Shown in pieces: positions 27,090 through 36,532 of a DNA stretch of 64,000 nt. The stretch's first letter is position 1, and each line of letters starts with the position of its first letter. The notes beneath the pieces are model-generated. The model did not search any database, was not told where the DNA came from, and saw nothing but the letters and a program-made list of their open reading frames with translations. The position numbers and the translations under genes are program-made. Origin of the DNA: CAWDYA01 sp963806495 (GTDB lineage: Bacteria > Acidobacteriota > Polarisedimenticolia > JACPZX01 > DASXTC01); NCBI GenBank assembly GCA_963806495.1, contig CAWDYA010000007.1, forward strand, positions 248,001 through 312,000. Reading direction: 5' to 3'.

Positions 27090-28032
27090 TCAGAGGCCCA
27101 GACGGGCCCTGAAGTCGGCCATCGTGACGCGCAGTCCCTCGTCCAGGCCGACACGCGGCTCCCACTTGAGAAGCGCCCGCGCGCGGCCGATGTCGGGCTG
27201 GCGGACCTTCGGGTCGTCGACCGGAAGGGGGCGATGCACGAGCTTCGCTGGAGCTTCCCGCCACCTCCACGATCCGCCGCGCGAGCTCCAGGAGCGTCAT
27301 CTCCGCAGGATTGCCGATGTTGACCGGGTCGTGGGTGTCGCTCAGCAGGAGGCGGACGATCCCGTCCACCAGATCGGATACGTAGCAGAACGAGCGAGTC
27401 TGGGAACCGTCCCCGAACACCGTCAGGTCCTCGCCGAGCAGCGCCTGCGCCATGAAGGTCGGAATGGCCCGGCCGTCCTTGATGCGCATCCTCGGTCCAT
27501 AGGTGTTGAATATCCGGACGATCTTGGTGTCGACCCCGTGATACCGGTGGTAGGCCATCGTGATCGCCTCGGCGAACCGTTTCGCCTCGTCGTACACGCC
27601 GCGGGGCCCGATCGGATTCACGTTGCCCCAGTACGATTCGGGCTGGGGGTGGATCAACGGGTCGCCGTACACCTCGGACGTGGAAGCCAGCAGGAATCGT
27701 GCTTTCTTCTCGCGCGCCAGCCCGAGCGCCTTGTGCGTGCCGAGAGAGCCGACCTTGAGCGTCTGGATCGGGAGATCCAGATAGTCCAGGGGGCTGGCGG
27801 GGCTCGCGAAGTGCAGGATGTGGTCGACCGGCCCCGGGACGTGGAGATAGTCGGTGACGTCCATCTTGATGAACCGGAAGCGCTCGTGCCCCATCAGATG
27901 GGCGATGTTGTCCGCGCTGCCGGTGAGGAGGTTGTCGACGCACACCACCTCGAAGTCGTTCGCGATCAGGTGATCGCAGAGATGGCTGCCGATGAAGCCG
28001 GCTCCACCGGTGATCAGGATTCGTTGTGCCAA
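27090..28032 (-). CDS. UDP-glucuronate decarboxylase / UDP-xylose synthase-like SDR (frameshifted near 27245)
   Basis: From the ATG at 28032 the protein reads ILITGGAGFIGSHLCDHLI, then VDNLLTGSADNIAHL, DHILHFASPASPLDYL and STSEVYGDPLIHPQPE. The catalytic YDEAK follows, then NTYGPRMRIKDGRAIP. These are diagnostic of UDP-glucuronate decarboxylases. After EVAGSSSE one extra base (about 27240-27248) breaks the frame. The continuation reads LVHRPLPVDDPKVRQPDIGR and ends with LGL and a TGA at 27090. Repaired length is about 313 residues. It would convert UDP-GlcA from the ugd product to UDP-xylose. It is on the opposite strand at the end of the polysaccharide block. The shift is probably a sequence error. 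Confidence 0.87.
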
Positions 28033-28091
28033 GGATGCCTCCGGTCGAGATGAGCCGAGACATTATAATGCCTGGCGTGGAGGAAGGCAGG

Positions 28092-28790
28092 TTGCCCTCG
28101 AGAAGCTTCCGCTGGAGCGAATGGGTCGTCCCGCCGCTGGCCGCGCTGCTGATCCGCGCCACCCGCCTGACCATGCGGGTACGGTTCGTGGGCAGGGAGA
28201 CCGCCGACCGCCTCACCGCCGCGGGGCGGCCCTACATACACGCCTTCTGGCACGGCCATCTCTTTCTCATGCCCTACTCCTACCACGGGTCGCGGATCGC
28301 CATCCTGATCAGCGCCCATCACGACGGGGAGTTGATCGCCCGGACCATGCATGCCTTCGGCCATGATTCGATTCGTGGGTCGACCACCAGCGGAGGCGCC
28401 TCGGCGTTGCGGGCGGCCGTGCGCGCCCTTCGCGCCGGCTCGGACGTCGGGTTCACCCCGGACGGTCCTCGCGGGCCCCGCCACAGGGTGCAGATGGGGG
28501 TGATCCAGGCGGCGCGCATGGGCGGCGCGCCGATCGTGCCCGTTGCCTTCTCCGCCTCGCGCCGCAAGGTATTCGGGTCGTGGGACGGGTTCATGGTGCC
28601 GTACCCGTTCTCCCGCGGTCTGTTTCTCTACGGGGAGCCGCTCGAGGTGCCCGCGGGGGCGGGGCCCGAGCAGATGGAGGAAGCCCGCCGGATCCTCGAG
28701 CAGCGCATGGTCGCGCTGACCGAGCGCGCGGAGCGGCTTGCCGCCGGCGAGGGCGGGGCATCGAGGGAGGCGGGAGCGGATGGCATCTGA
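28092..28790 (+). CDS. DUF374 lysophospholipid/lipid A acyltransferase-like protein
   Basis: This protein of about 232 residues is chosen to start at TTG 28092 because GGAGG lies 8 bases upstream; in-frame ATGs further upstream overlap a TATAAT element. Visible motifs are IHAFWHGHLFLMPYSY (HGH in place of the usual acyltransferase HX4D box), SAHHDGELIA, FTPDGPRGPRHR, and APIVPVAFSA. These are DUF374/LPLAT signatures. It probably acylates a lipid A precursor or lysophospholipid, supported by lpxB directly downstream with overlapping ends. Confidence 0.83.
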   Translation: MPSRSFRWSEWVVPPLAALLIRATRLTMRVRFVGRETADRLTAAGRPYIHAFWHGHLFLMPYSYHGSRIAILISAHHDGELIARTMHAFGHDSIRGSTTSGGASALRAAVRALRAGSDVGFTPDGPRGPRHRVQMGVIQAARMGGAPIVPVAFSASRRKVFGSWDGFMVPYPFSRGLFLYGEPLEVPAGAGPEQMEEARRILEQRMVALTERAERLAAGEGGASREAGADGI

Positions 28791-29973
28791 CACGGCGCGC
28801 ACGCGGACCGGGCCGGACGTGGACCGGGCGCGTCGCGTGCTCATCGTTGCGGGCGAGGCCTCAGGGGACAGGTACGGTGCGGGACTGATGCGGTCGGTCC
28901 GCAGCCTCGCTCCCGAGGTCACCTTCACCGGGATTGGCGGCGCGCACATGCGCGACGCCGGGCTCGAGCCGGTGATGGACGCGGAGCGGATTGCGGTGCT
29001 CGGGTTCTTCGAGGTCCTGACCAGCCTCCCCGTCATCCGGGAGGCTTTCAGACGCTGTATCGCCGAGCTGTCGGGCCGCGTCGACCTGGTGCTTCTGATC
29101 GACTACCCGGGCTTCAACCTGCGTCTGGCGCGGCAGGCGAAGAAGGCGGGCGTTCCCGTGGTGTACTTCGTCAGCCCCCAGGTCTGGGCCTGGAAGCCCG
29201 GTCGCGTGAAGACCATCGCGCAGACGGTCGCCCGCATGCTCGTGATCTTCCCGTTCGAGGTGCCGTTCTACCGGGAGCGCGGGGTGGAGGTGACCTTCGT
29301 GGGCCATCCACTCGTGGAGATCCTGGCCCGGAGCGGGCCGCGGCTTTCCCGGGAGGCGGCGGCACGGCGGCTCGGGCTCGACCCCGACCGACGCATCGTG
29401 GGGCTCCTGCCCGGCAGCCGCATGAAGGAGGCGCGGCGGAACCTCCCGTCCATCCTCGGCGCTGCCCGTATCCTGAAGTCCCGCTTCGAGAACCTGCAGT
29501 TCCTCGTTCCGGTGGCCTCCACCCTCACGCGCGAGCGGCTCGCTCCGCTCATCGATCTTCCCGGCGCCGTGCTCACCGACCGTGACTTCTACGAGGCGAT
29601 CGCCCTGTGCGAGACCGCCGTCGTCTCCTCGGGGACGGCCACCATGGAGGTCGGCCTGATCGGCGTGCCGATGGTGGTGGTGTACCGGCTGCATCCGCTC
29701 ACATACGGGCTCGCGCGCCGGATGACGAGCCTCGAGACGTTCGCGATGATCAACCTCGTTGCTGGACAGCGCGTGGTGCCCGAGCTGATCCAGGCCGAAT
29801 GCACCCCGGAGAAGATCGCCGAGGCCACGGGCCGGTTTCTCACCGACCGCGTGCTGTACGAACGGACACGCCGCGAGCTCAGGGCCGTGAAGGGAAAGCT
29901 GGGAGGCGAGGGGGCGTTCGACCGTGCGGCGGCCGTGATCGTCGAGGTGCTGGATGAGCCCCGTGTTCGTTGA
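28780..29973 (+). CDS. lpxB: lipid-A-disaccharide synthase
   Basis: This 397-residue GT19 enzyme joins UDP-2,3-diacyl-GlcN and lipid X to form the disaccharide core of lipid A. It reads VLIVAGEASGDRYGAGLM at the start, then GIGGAHMRDAGLEPVMD, LIDYPGFNLRLARQAKKAG, and YFVSPQVWAWKPGRVKTI. HPLVE and GLLPGSRMKE follow, then SSGTATMEVGLIGVPMVVVY. The ATG at 28780, preceded by a GGGAGGCGGGAG stretch, overlaps the end of the acyltransferase gene, so the two are coupled. It is direct evidence for a lipopolysaccharide-bearing outer membrane. Confidence 0.95.
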   Translation: MASDTARTRTGPDVDRARRVLIVAGEASGDRYGAGLMRSVRSLAPEVTFTGIGGAHMRDAGLEPVMDAERIAVLGFFEVLTSLPVIREAFRRCIAELSGRVDLVLLIDYPGFNLRLARQAKKAGVPVVYFVSPQVWAWKPGRVKTIAQTVARMLVIFPFEVPFYRERGVEVTFVGHPLVEILARSGPRLSREAAARRLGLDPDRRIVGLLPGSRMKEARRNLPSILGAARILKSRFENLQFLVPVASTLTRERLAPLIDLPGAVLTDRDFYEAIALCETAVVSSGTATMEVGLIGVPMVVVYRLHPLTYGLARRMTSLETFAMINLVAGQRVVPELIQAECTPEKIAEATGRFLTDRVLYERTRRELRAVKGKLGGEGAFDRAAAVIVEVLDEPRVR

Positions 29974-29998
29974 CACCGGTGGCCGGGCAGGATAGATT
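29970..29998 (+). promoter_or_regulatory. sigma-70-type promoter upstream of the DUF362 gene
   Basis: TTGACA at 29970-29975 overlaps the lpxB stop codon. It is followed after 17 bases by TAGATT at 29993-29998. The next start codon is at 30023, so the leader would be short. Confidence 0.6.
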
Positions 29999-30022
29999 CC
30001 GCCACGGAGATGGTTCCTGTCT

Positions 30023-31500
30023 GTGAATGATTCCGCCAAATCAATCTACGTCGCGGTCAGCGATACCGGTGCCGTTTCCTACCCCCGGGAGGCGCCGTTC
30101 GATCCACCGGAGCGCTACCCCGAGCTGCCCAGGGCGATTCGGCATCTCGACCCGACAAACCACGTCTACGCCGGGGTGCGCGAGGCGCTGAGGCTGCTGG
30201 GACGTGACGCCGGCCGGTTCGGCACCGAAGGGTGGAGCCCGCTTTCCGGCATCGTTCGTCCGGGCGATCACGTCCTGATCAAGCCGAACATGGTGCGCCA
30301 CTTTCACGGGGACGGTCTCGGCCTCGAGGCGCTGGTGACGCACGCTTCGGTGGTGCGCGCTCTGCTCGATTACGTCATCATCGCCCTCGCCGGCGAGGGC
30401 GAGATCACCATAGGCGACTCGCCGCTGCAGTACGCCGACTTCGGGGAGACCCTGGCCGGCACAGGTCTCGAGCGCGTAATAACGGAAGCCTCGCCGTACG
30501 CCGGGGTGCCCGTGACCGCCGTCGACTTCCGCAAGGAGCGTTCGGAGAAGCGCGGGGGCCTGATCGTCTCGCGTCTGCCCAACAACGGCGACCCGAAGGG
30601 ATACCGCTCGGTCGACCTTGGCGCGCGCAGCGCATTCGCCGGCACGCCGCCGGACCTGAGCCGCCGGTTCCGGGTGACACAGTACAGTCCGTCGATGATG
30701 CGGCAGGCGCACGGGGGAGGTCGTCACGCGTACCTTTTCCCGTCGACCGTTCTCTCGGCGAACGTGGTGATCAACGTGCCGAAGCTCAAGACCCATCGCA
30801 AAGCGGGTGTGACCGCGGCGATGAAGAACCTGGTGGGGATCAACGGTTCAAAGGACTGGCTTCCGCACCATACGGCCGGCGCCAAGTCCGAGGGGGAGAC
30901 GAGTATCTCCACAGCAGCGGCAGAAAGCGTGTCATCTCCTTCCTGCGGGATCGTATCGAAGGGCGCCGGTCGCCACTCATGAGACGGGTGCTCCACCTGG
31001 TGGAGCGCGGCGTGAAGGCTTCCGGCCGCGTGGTCCGCTTCCCCGACCCCTACCGGGAGGGATCCTGGTACGGCAATGACACGGTCTGGCGGATGGTCCA
31101 TGATCTCCATACGGTCCTGTTCTATGCGGATGCAGAGGGTGTGGTCCGGGATGTCCCGCAGAGACGCTATTTCCGCACTGGTCTACGCGATCGTGGCGGG
31201 CGAGGGGGACGGGCCGATGAGACCGAGCCCGAGGCCTTCAGGACTCCTGATCGCCGGCGAGAACCCGGCCGCCGTGGATTTCGTCTGCTGCCGGCTGATG
31301 GGATTCGACGAGCGGAGAATACCGCTTCTGAGGAACACGATCGGCCGGTCGGCGCACCCCGGCGTGCCCTCTCCGCGCGCAGCATCAGCGTGGTATCCAA
31401 CGAGGGGAGATGGAAACAGCTGTTCGACCTGTCGAGAGGCCAGACGCTCTCCTTCACCGCCCCCGACGGATGGGCGGGTGTCGTGGAACTGCGTCCATGA
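30023..31500 (+). CDS. DUF362 domain protein (three frameshifts)
   Basis: The DUF362 pattern is clear in the first part: DHVLIKPNMVRHFHGDGLGL, then SVVRALLDYVII, GEITIGDSPLQYADF, VINVPKLKTHRKAGVTAAMKNLVGI and a NGSKDWLPHH tail. The frame then shifts at a five-G run (30892-30896) to GGDEYLHSSGRKRVISFL. It shifts back near 31165-31178 (ALVYAIVAGEGDGPM, AAVDFVCCRLMGFDERRI) and again near 31375-31390 (SISVVSNEGRWKQLF) to the stop. The repaired protein is about 490 residues. The family is uncharacterised, with some members linked to Fe-S proteins. All parts align with one family, so consensus errors are the likely cause. Confidence 0.75.
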
Positions 31501-31522
31501 TCGACGGACAGAAGGGAGCCTT

Positions 31523-32668
31523 ATGACGAGCGCAGAGCATCCGGGGGGACGGACGGCGATTGGCGGCCGCGCCACGGGAGAGGGCACCGGGCGATACCGG
31601 GGCCGGTTCATGGGCCGGGTCTCAGAGGATTACTTCCTCGAAACGCGCGGATGGTGGGTATCGTCGATCGGGATCGGCACCTATCTCGGCGATCCCTGCG
31701 AGGAGGACGATACGGCCTACCGGGACGCCGTCGCGGCGACCGTGCGTGCCGGCGGCAACGTCATCGACACCGCGATCAACTACCGGCTGCAGCGATCCGA
31801 GCGCAGCGTGGGCGCCGCTCTCGGGATCCTGCGGGATGAAGGGTATGGCCGTGACGAGATCGTCATCGCCACGAAGGGAGGCTTCCTCCCGTTCGACGGC
31901 GAGGTTCCCCGCAGCCCCGCCGACTGGTTCCGATCCGCGCTGCTGGAACCCGGCATCGCTTCCCCGACGACGTGGTGGCCAACTGCCACGTGATGACGCC
32001 GAAGTATCTCGCGTCCCAGATCGCCTGGAGCCGTCGCAACCTCGGAGTGGAGACGCTCGACATCTACTACCTGCACAACCCGGAGATCCAGCTCTCGGAG
32101 GTGGATCGCCCCGAGTTCATCATGCGTGTCCGGGCCGCCTTCGAGCTTCTGGAGCAGGAGGCGGACGCCGGCCGGATCGGCGTGTACGGCGTGGCCACCT
32201 GGGACGGGCTGCGCCTGCCTCCCGAGGATCCGGGACACCTCTCTGAAGGAGCTGCTCGGGGCCGCCGAGCAGGTCGGGGGCCGGGATCATCGATTCAGGG
32301 TGATCCAGGCTCCCCTCAACCTGATCATGGGTGAGGCCTGCGTGCGGCCCACCCAGGTTTCGGACCATGGCCGGGCCACGCTGCTGGAGGCGGCGTCCGG
32401 GGCGGGTCTGACGGTCATGGCGAGCGGCTCGCTGCTGCAGGGGAAGGTGATCGGCGCGATTCCCCCCTCCTTCTCCGAGCTGGTCCCGGGAGCCCGCTCC
32501 CCGGCCCAGATGGGGCTCCAGGTGGTCCGATCGGCCCCCGGACTGGCGACCGCCCTGGTGGGGATGAAGACGCTTTCGCATGTCTCGGAGAATCTGGCGC
32601 TGGCGGCCCTGCCCCGCCTGGCCGGCCCGCAGTCGGCGGCCATCCTGCGGGCCTGCGCAGGGCATTGA
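31523..32668 (+). CDS. aldo/keto reductase family protein (two compensating frameshifts)
   Basis: An AAGGGAG site precedes the ATG. Frame 1 gives SSIGIGTYLGDPCEEDDTAY, then VRAGGNVIDTAINYRLQRSE (the Asp/Tyr catalytic region) and GRDEIVIATKGG (catalytic Lys). Near 31960 the frame moves to HRFPDDVVANCHVMTPKYLA and ETLDIYYLHNPEIQL (catalytic His). Near 32235 it returns (LKELLGAAEQVGGRDHRFRV, then a QAPLNLI segment and LTVMASGSLLQGK) to the end. The total is 382 codons, so the shifts cancel. It is an NADPH-dependent oxidoreductase of unknown substrate, downstream of the DUF362 gene by 22 bases and probably co-transcribed. Confidence 0.8.
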
Positions 32669-32694
32669 TAAGTTGCGGGTGGATAAGGCATAAT
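32665..32694 (+). promoter_or_regulatory. sigma-70-type promoter for the yicC-gmk-rpoZ-coaBC-udg operon
   Basis: TTGATA (32665-32670) and CATAAT (32689-32694) are separated by 18 bases at the junction after the reductase stop. The next start codon is at 32742, about 40 bases downstream of the expected transcript start. Confidence 0.55.
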
Positions 32695-32741
32695 TCGCAT
32701 CCAATGTCGCCCGCCAGAATTTCCCTTCCGAGGCCGATCGG

Positions 32742-33643
32742 ATGATCAAGAGTATGACGGCGTTCGGCCGGGGCGAGTCCTCGGCCGGCCCATTCAGGGC
32801 CACGGTCGAGGTTCGCAGCGTGAACCACCGGTTCGCCGACCTGAAGATCAAGCTGCCTGCGGATCTGGCCCGGCTGGAGCCGATCCTGCACAGGAGCCTC
32901 CAGAAGGCGGTCCGCCGGGGGAGGCTCGACGTGACGGTGAGCGTGTCCCACGCGTCGGAGGATGGGCACCTGTTCGAGGTCAACCGGGCGCTGGTCGCAT
33001 CGTATCTCAAGGCCTCCGAGCAGATCCGGGCCGACTTTGGTGTGGAGGGGCGGGTCAGCCTCGAGACGATTCTCTCGCTGCCCGATGCGGTGCAGGTCAG
33101 AACCTCGGAGAGCCATCTCGGCCAGGAGGAGCGGGCGGCGCTGCTCGGGGCGTTCGACAAGGCGCTCGCGGATCACGGCGCCATGAGGGAACGAGAGGGC
33201 GAGATTCTCGCGCGCGATATCCGGAGGCGTATCGATGTGATCCGGAAGCTGCAGCGGCGCATCGCCCAGCGCGCCCCCAAGATGATCCCGCTCTACGCGA
33301 AACGGCTCAAGGCGCGCATCAAGGGGCTCGATCGGGCGCTGGGTTCCGGTGGCGGGCTGGGGCTGGACGCGACCCGGCTCGCGCAGGAGGTGGCCCTCAC
33401 GGCCGAGCGCTCCGACATCACCGAGGAGCTGGTCAGGCTGGCGGGGTATCTCGAGCAGCTCGACACGCTGCTCGAGGAGGGGGCGAGCCGGTCGGCAAGA
33501 AGCTCGATTTCATCATGCAGGAGCTCAACCGCGAGTCCAACACGATCAACTCGAAAGCGGTCGATCTCGCCATCTGTCAGGCCGCTCTCGAGATGAAGGC
33601 GGAGGTCGAGAAGATACGCGAGCAGGTTCAGAACATTGAGTAG
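32742..33643 (+). CDS. yicC: YicC family endoribonuclease-like protein (frameshifted at a five-G run)
   Basis: This is a stress-related RNase-type protein of about 300 residues, typically located next to gmk. The N-terminus MIKSMTAFGRGE and the following EVRSVNHRFADLKIKLP are canonical YicC. The YicC C-terminal domain is interrupted at the G run 33479-33483. In the plus-2 frame it reads GEPVGKKLDFIMQELNRESN, then TINSKAVDLAICQAALEMK and ends EQVQNIE with TAG at 33641. The usual LDFxxQEMNRE signature is thus split between frames. Loss of one G (or gain of two) explains it, most simply a homopolymer sequencing error. The gmk TTG start lies inside its 3' end. Confidence 0.88.
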
Positions 33644-34253
33644 CGGAGACCTGATCGTCATCACAGCACCGTCCGGGACCGGAAAGACGACGCTCATACG
33701 CCGGCTGCTGGCCGGCGTCGACGGGATTGATTTTTCGGTCTCGGTGACCACGCGACCGAAGCGCGAGGGGGAGGTGGAGGGGCGTGACTACCACTTCGTA
33801 TCCTCCGATCGATTCGACCGGATGGTGGCGGCTGGTGAGCTGCTCGAGTGGGCGGAGGTGCACGGCCGCAAGTACGGCACCGGCGCCCGGCAGGTGGACG
33901 AGAGTCTGGCCGCGGGACGCGACGTCCTGCTCGACGTCGACACGCAGGGCGCCGAGAGCATCCGCAGGCTGCGGCCCGGGGCCGTTCTCGTCTTCATCAT
34001 GCCACCCGACTTCGAGACGCTCGCGGGGCGGCTGAAGGGAAGGGGGCTCGAGCCCGACGAGGAGGTGGACCGACGGATAGGGGCGGCCTCGAGCGAGGTG
34101 GGCAAGTACGTGCAGTACGACTACGTGGTGATCAACGACACGATCGAACGCGCCCTCCGTGCGCTGGAAGGCATCGTGCTCGCACGCCGGTCCCTGCGCG
34201 CCAGGCAGGAGGAAGCCTGCCGCCGGATCGTGGCGACGTTTCCGGGAGTCTGA
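33636..34253 (+). CDS. gmk: guanylate kinase
   Basis: This 205-residue protein phosphorylates GMP to GDP. The P-loop is ITAPSGTGKTTLIRRL, followed by SVTTRPKREGEVEGRDYHFV (GMP binding). Further on are EWAEVHGRKYGT, DVDTQGAESIRR and VFIMPPDFETLAGRL. The TTG start at 33636 overlaps the YicC end (TTGAGTAG), a coupled arrangement. The length matches bacterial Gmk. Conserved position between yicC and rpoZ supports the call. Confidence 0.95.
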   Translation: MSSGDLIVITAPSGTGKTTLIRRLLAGVDGIDFSVSVTTRPKREGEVEGRDYHFVSSDRFDRMVAAGELLEWAEVHGRKYGTGARQVDESLAAGRDVLLDVDTQGAESIRRLRPGAVLVFIMPPDFETLAGRLKGRGLEPDEEVDRRIGAASSEVGKYVQYDYVVINDTIERALRALEGIVLARRSLRARQEEACRRIVATFPGV

Positions 34254-34278
34254 GTCGAACGGCAAACATGGAGAGGTG

Positions 34279-34527
34279 ATGAGATTGATCCAGTATCCGG
34301 ATGACATGCTCAGCAAGTTCAAGTTCATCGCGGTGGCATCGCAGCGGTGCCGTCAGCTCCAGAAGGGGGCAAAGCAGCGCGTCACATCGCGATCGAAGAA
34401 GTTCACCACGATCGCGCAGGAGGAAGTGCTGGCCGAACAGGTGGAATTCAGCGAAGGTCCGCTGACGCTTGACGATCTCGAAGCGGGCGGCGCGGAGGCG
34501 GCGGCGGACGGCGGCGCGGCCGAGTAG
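34279..34527 (+). CDS. rpoZ: RNA polymerase omega subunit
   Basis: This small 82-residue protein sits between gmk and coaBC, the standard neighbourhood of rpoZ. It reads IQYPDDMLSKFKFIAVASQR then QRVTSRSKKFTTIAQEEVLAEQVEF, which matches the omega core (VASQRARQL, the KPTTIALEEI equivalent). The C-terminus is an Ala/Gly-rich acidic tail. Omega supports assembly and stability of the beta' subunit. The ATG at 34279 has GGAGAGG just upstream. Confidence 0.9.
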   Translation: MRLIQYPDDMLSKFKFIAVASQRCRQLQKGAKQRVTSRSKKFTTIAQEEVLAEQVEFSEGPLTLDDLEAGGAEAAADGGAAE

Positions 34528-34552
34528 CCGGACGGTCCGGCGGGAGACTCCG

Positions 34553-35767
34553 GTGAAGGTGGTGCTTGGGGTGTCGGGCGGGATCGCGGCCTACAAGGCG
34601 GCCGAGATCGTGCGCGGCCTGAGGCGTGGGGGCGCAGACGTCACGGTCGTGATGACGCACAACGCGTGCGAGTTCATCACGCCCCTCACCCTGCAGACGC
34701 TGTCCGGGCGGCGCGTCATCACCTCCCACTTCGACCCGGCGACCGCCGAGGAGGGCGATGTCGAGCACATCGGTCTGTCGCGCGGCTGCGATTCCTGCCG
34801 ATCGCGCCGGCGACGGCCAACGTGCTCGGGAAGATGGCCGCGGGGATCGCGGATGATTTCCTCACCACCTTCTGCCTGGCCACGGCGTCGCCGGTCCTGG
34901 TGGCGCCGGCGATGAACACCCGCATGTGGGAGCATCCCGCCGTGGTGGAAAACCTGGCGAAGCTCCGCTCGCGTGGGGTGGAAGTGATCGACCCCGAAAC
35001 CGGGGCGCTCGCCTCGCCGGGAGAGGGGGATGGGATTCGGCCGTCTCGCGGATCCGGAGCGGATCGTCCGACGGGCGCTGGAGCTCGCGGGCGCGCGCGG
35101 TGCAGGCCGGGCGAGGGAAGACGCCCTCTCGGGCCGGAAGCTGCTCGTGACCGCCGGGCCGACGCGCGAGCCGCTCGACCCTGTCCGCTTCCTGTCCAAT
35201 CCGTCGACTGGTCTGATGGGGTTCGAGATCGCCGCTGCCGCCTCGCGGCTCGGCGCGCACGTCGTTCTGGTGAGCGGCCCGAGCCATCTGGCCGATCCGC
35301 CCGGCGTCACCATCGTGCGCGTGACCACGGCGGAGCAGATGAGGCACGCGGTGATGGAGCGTCTCGATGGGGTCGAGGTCGTGGTGAAGTGCGCCGCCGT
35401 GTCCGATTTCCGGCCGGCCGCACCGATCGGCCACAAGGTAAAAAAGGCGACGGCGCCACGCACGGTGCAGCTCGAACCCACGCCCGACATCCTGGCCGAG
35501 GTCGGGCGCAGGAAGGGGGGGCGGTTCCTGGTCGGCTTCGCAGCCGAGACCGAGGATCTCGTGGCCAACGCCCGTGCGAAGCTGGGCGAGAAGAACCTCG
35601 ATCTGATCGTGGCCAACAGTGTCGCATCGGAAGACGGCGCCTTCGGGTCGGCAGGCAACGAAGTGGTGATTCTCGACGCCCACGGCTCGGAGGAGCACTG
35701 GCCCCGGATGAGCAAGCGTGAGGTCGCCGAGCGGCTGGTCGCCCTGATCGCGGAGCGGATCGGGTGA
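34553..35767 (+). CDS. coaBC: bifunctional phosphopantothenoylcysteine decarboxylase/phosphopantothenate-cysteine ligase (two compensating frameshifts)
   Basis: This is CoA biosynthesis from 4'-phosphopantothenate and cysteine. The flavin-dependent CoaC half begins VVLGVSGGIAAYKAAEIVRG. Near 34795 the frame changes and the next frame continues with IAPATANVLGKMAAGIADDF, then PVLVAPAMNTRMWEHP. At the G run 35025-35029 it changes back, giving GFGRLADPERIVRRALEL. The CoaB half then has LVTAGPTREPLDPVRFLSNP, VKCAAVSDFRPAAP, and FLVGFAAETEDLVANA. The total is 405 codons, so the shifts cancel. Conservation on both sides shows a real, probably intact gene with sequence errors. GTG start. Confidence 0.9.
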
Positions 35768-36486
35768 GCGGCGCCGGCGGGTGGATCCTGGAGCAGGCGA
35801 GACAGCAGCTTCTGTTTTATCGGGAGATGGGGGTCCGTGAGCTGGACCTGACGCGGGTGGTGGCAACCGCCGGCGTCCCGGCCGACATCGTGACGGAGCC
35901 GGCCGTCGTGCCGGGGGCGGGCGATCGGCCCGAGGAGCGGCTCGAGACGCTGCGCACGGCGGAGCTGGGCGACTGCCGCCGTTGCCGGCTGTGCGAGAAA
36001 CGAAAGAACATCGTTTTCGGCACCGGCTCGGCGCGCGCCCGTCTGATGTTCGTGGGTGAGGGGCCGGGTCGCGACGAGGACATCCAGGGGCTGCCGTTCG
36101 TGGGCCGGGCCGGGCAGCTTCTCAACCAGATCATCAAGGCGATGGGGTTCGAGCGGGATCAGGTGTACATCGCGAACGTGGTCAAGTGCCGGCCGCCCGA
36201 CAATCGGACCCCGCTGCCGGACGAGGTGGCCTCCTGCACCCCTTTCCTCTTCTCGCAGATCGACCTCATCCGCCCCGAGGTCATCGTGGCGCTGGGCGCG
36301 CCCGCGGCGCAGGCGCTCCTCGGGAGCACGGCGGGGATCACGAAGATCCGCGGCACGTTCCGCGAGTTCCACGGGATCCTGGTGATGCCGACGTTTCATC
36401 CCGCCTACCTCCTCAGGAACCCGGCGGCGAAGAGGCAGGTCTGGGAGGACATGCAGCAGGTGATGGGCCGGCTATCGCCACGCTGA
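35764..36486 (+). CDS. type-4 uracil-DNA glycosylase (Fe-S)
   Basis: This 240-residue protein has a GTG start overlapping the coaBC stop. It has cysteines for a 4Fe-4S cluster (CRRCRLCEKR, then KCRPPDNR and ASCTPF). It also has the UDG motifs FVGEGPGRDEDIQGLPFVG (motif with the catalytic Glu/Asp), VALGAPAAQALLG, and TFHPAYLLRNP (HPAYLL). It removes uracil from DNA after cytosine deamination. About 60 residues precede the cysteine motif, more than in the shortest family 4 enzymes. The last gene of the yicC operon. Confidence 0.92.
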   Translation: MSGAGGWILEQARQQLLFYREMGVRELDLTRVVATAGVPADIVTEPAVVPGAGDRPEERLETLRTAELGDCRRCRLCEKRKNIVFGTGSARARLMFVGEGPGRDEDIQGLPFVGRAGQLLNQIIKAMGFERDQVYIANVVKCRPPDNRTPLPDEVASCTPFLFSQIDLIRPEVIVALGAPAAQALLGSTAGITKIRGTFREFHGILVMPTFHPAYLLRNPAAKRQVWEDMQQVMGRLSPR

Positions 36487-36532
36487 GGCCATCGATTGTC
36501 AACGCAGCCAGGTGGATACAAAGGGGTCGGCG

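Noticed and set aside
28064..28069. TATAAT element as a promoter for the acyltransferase gene
   Set aside because: No acceptable -35 sequence lies 15-19 bases upstream, so it is reported only as a reason to prefer the TTG start at 28092.
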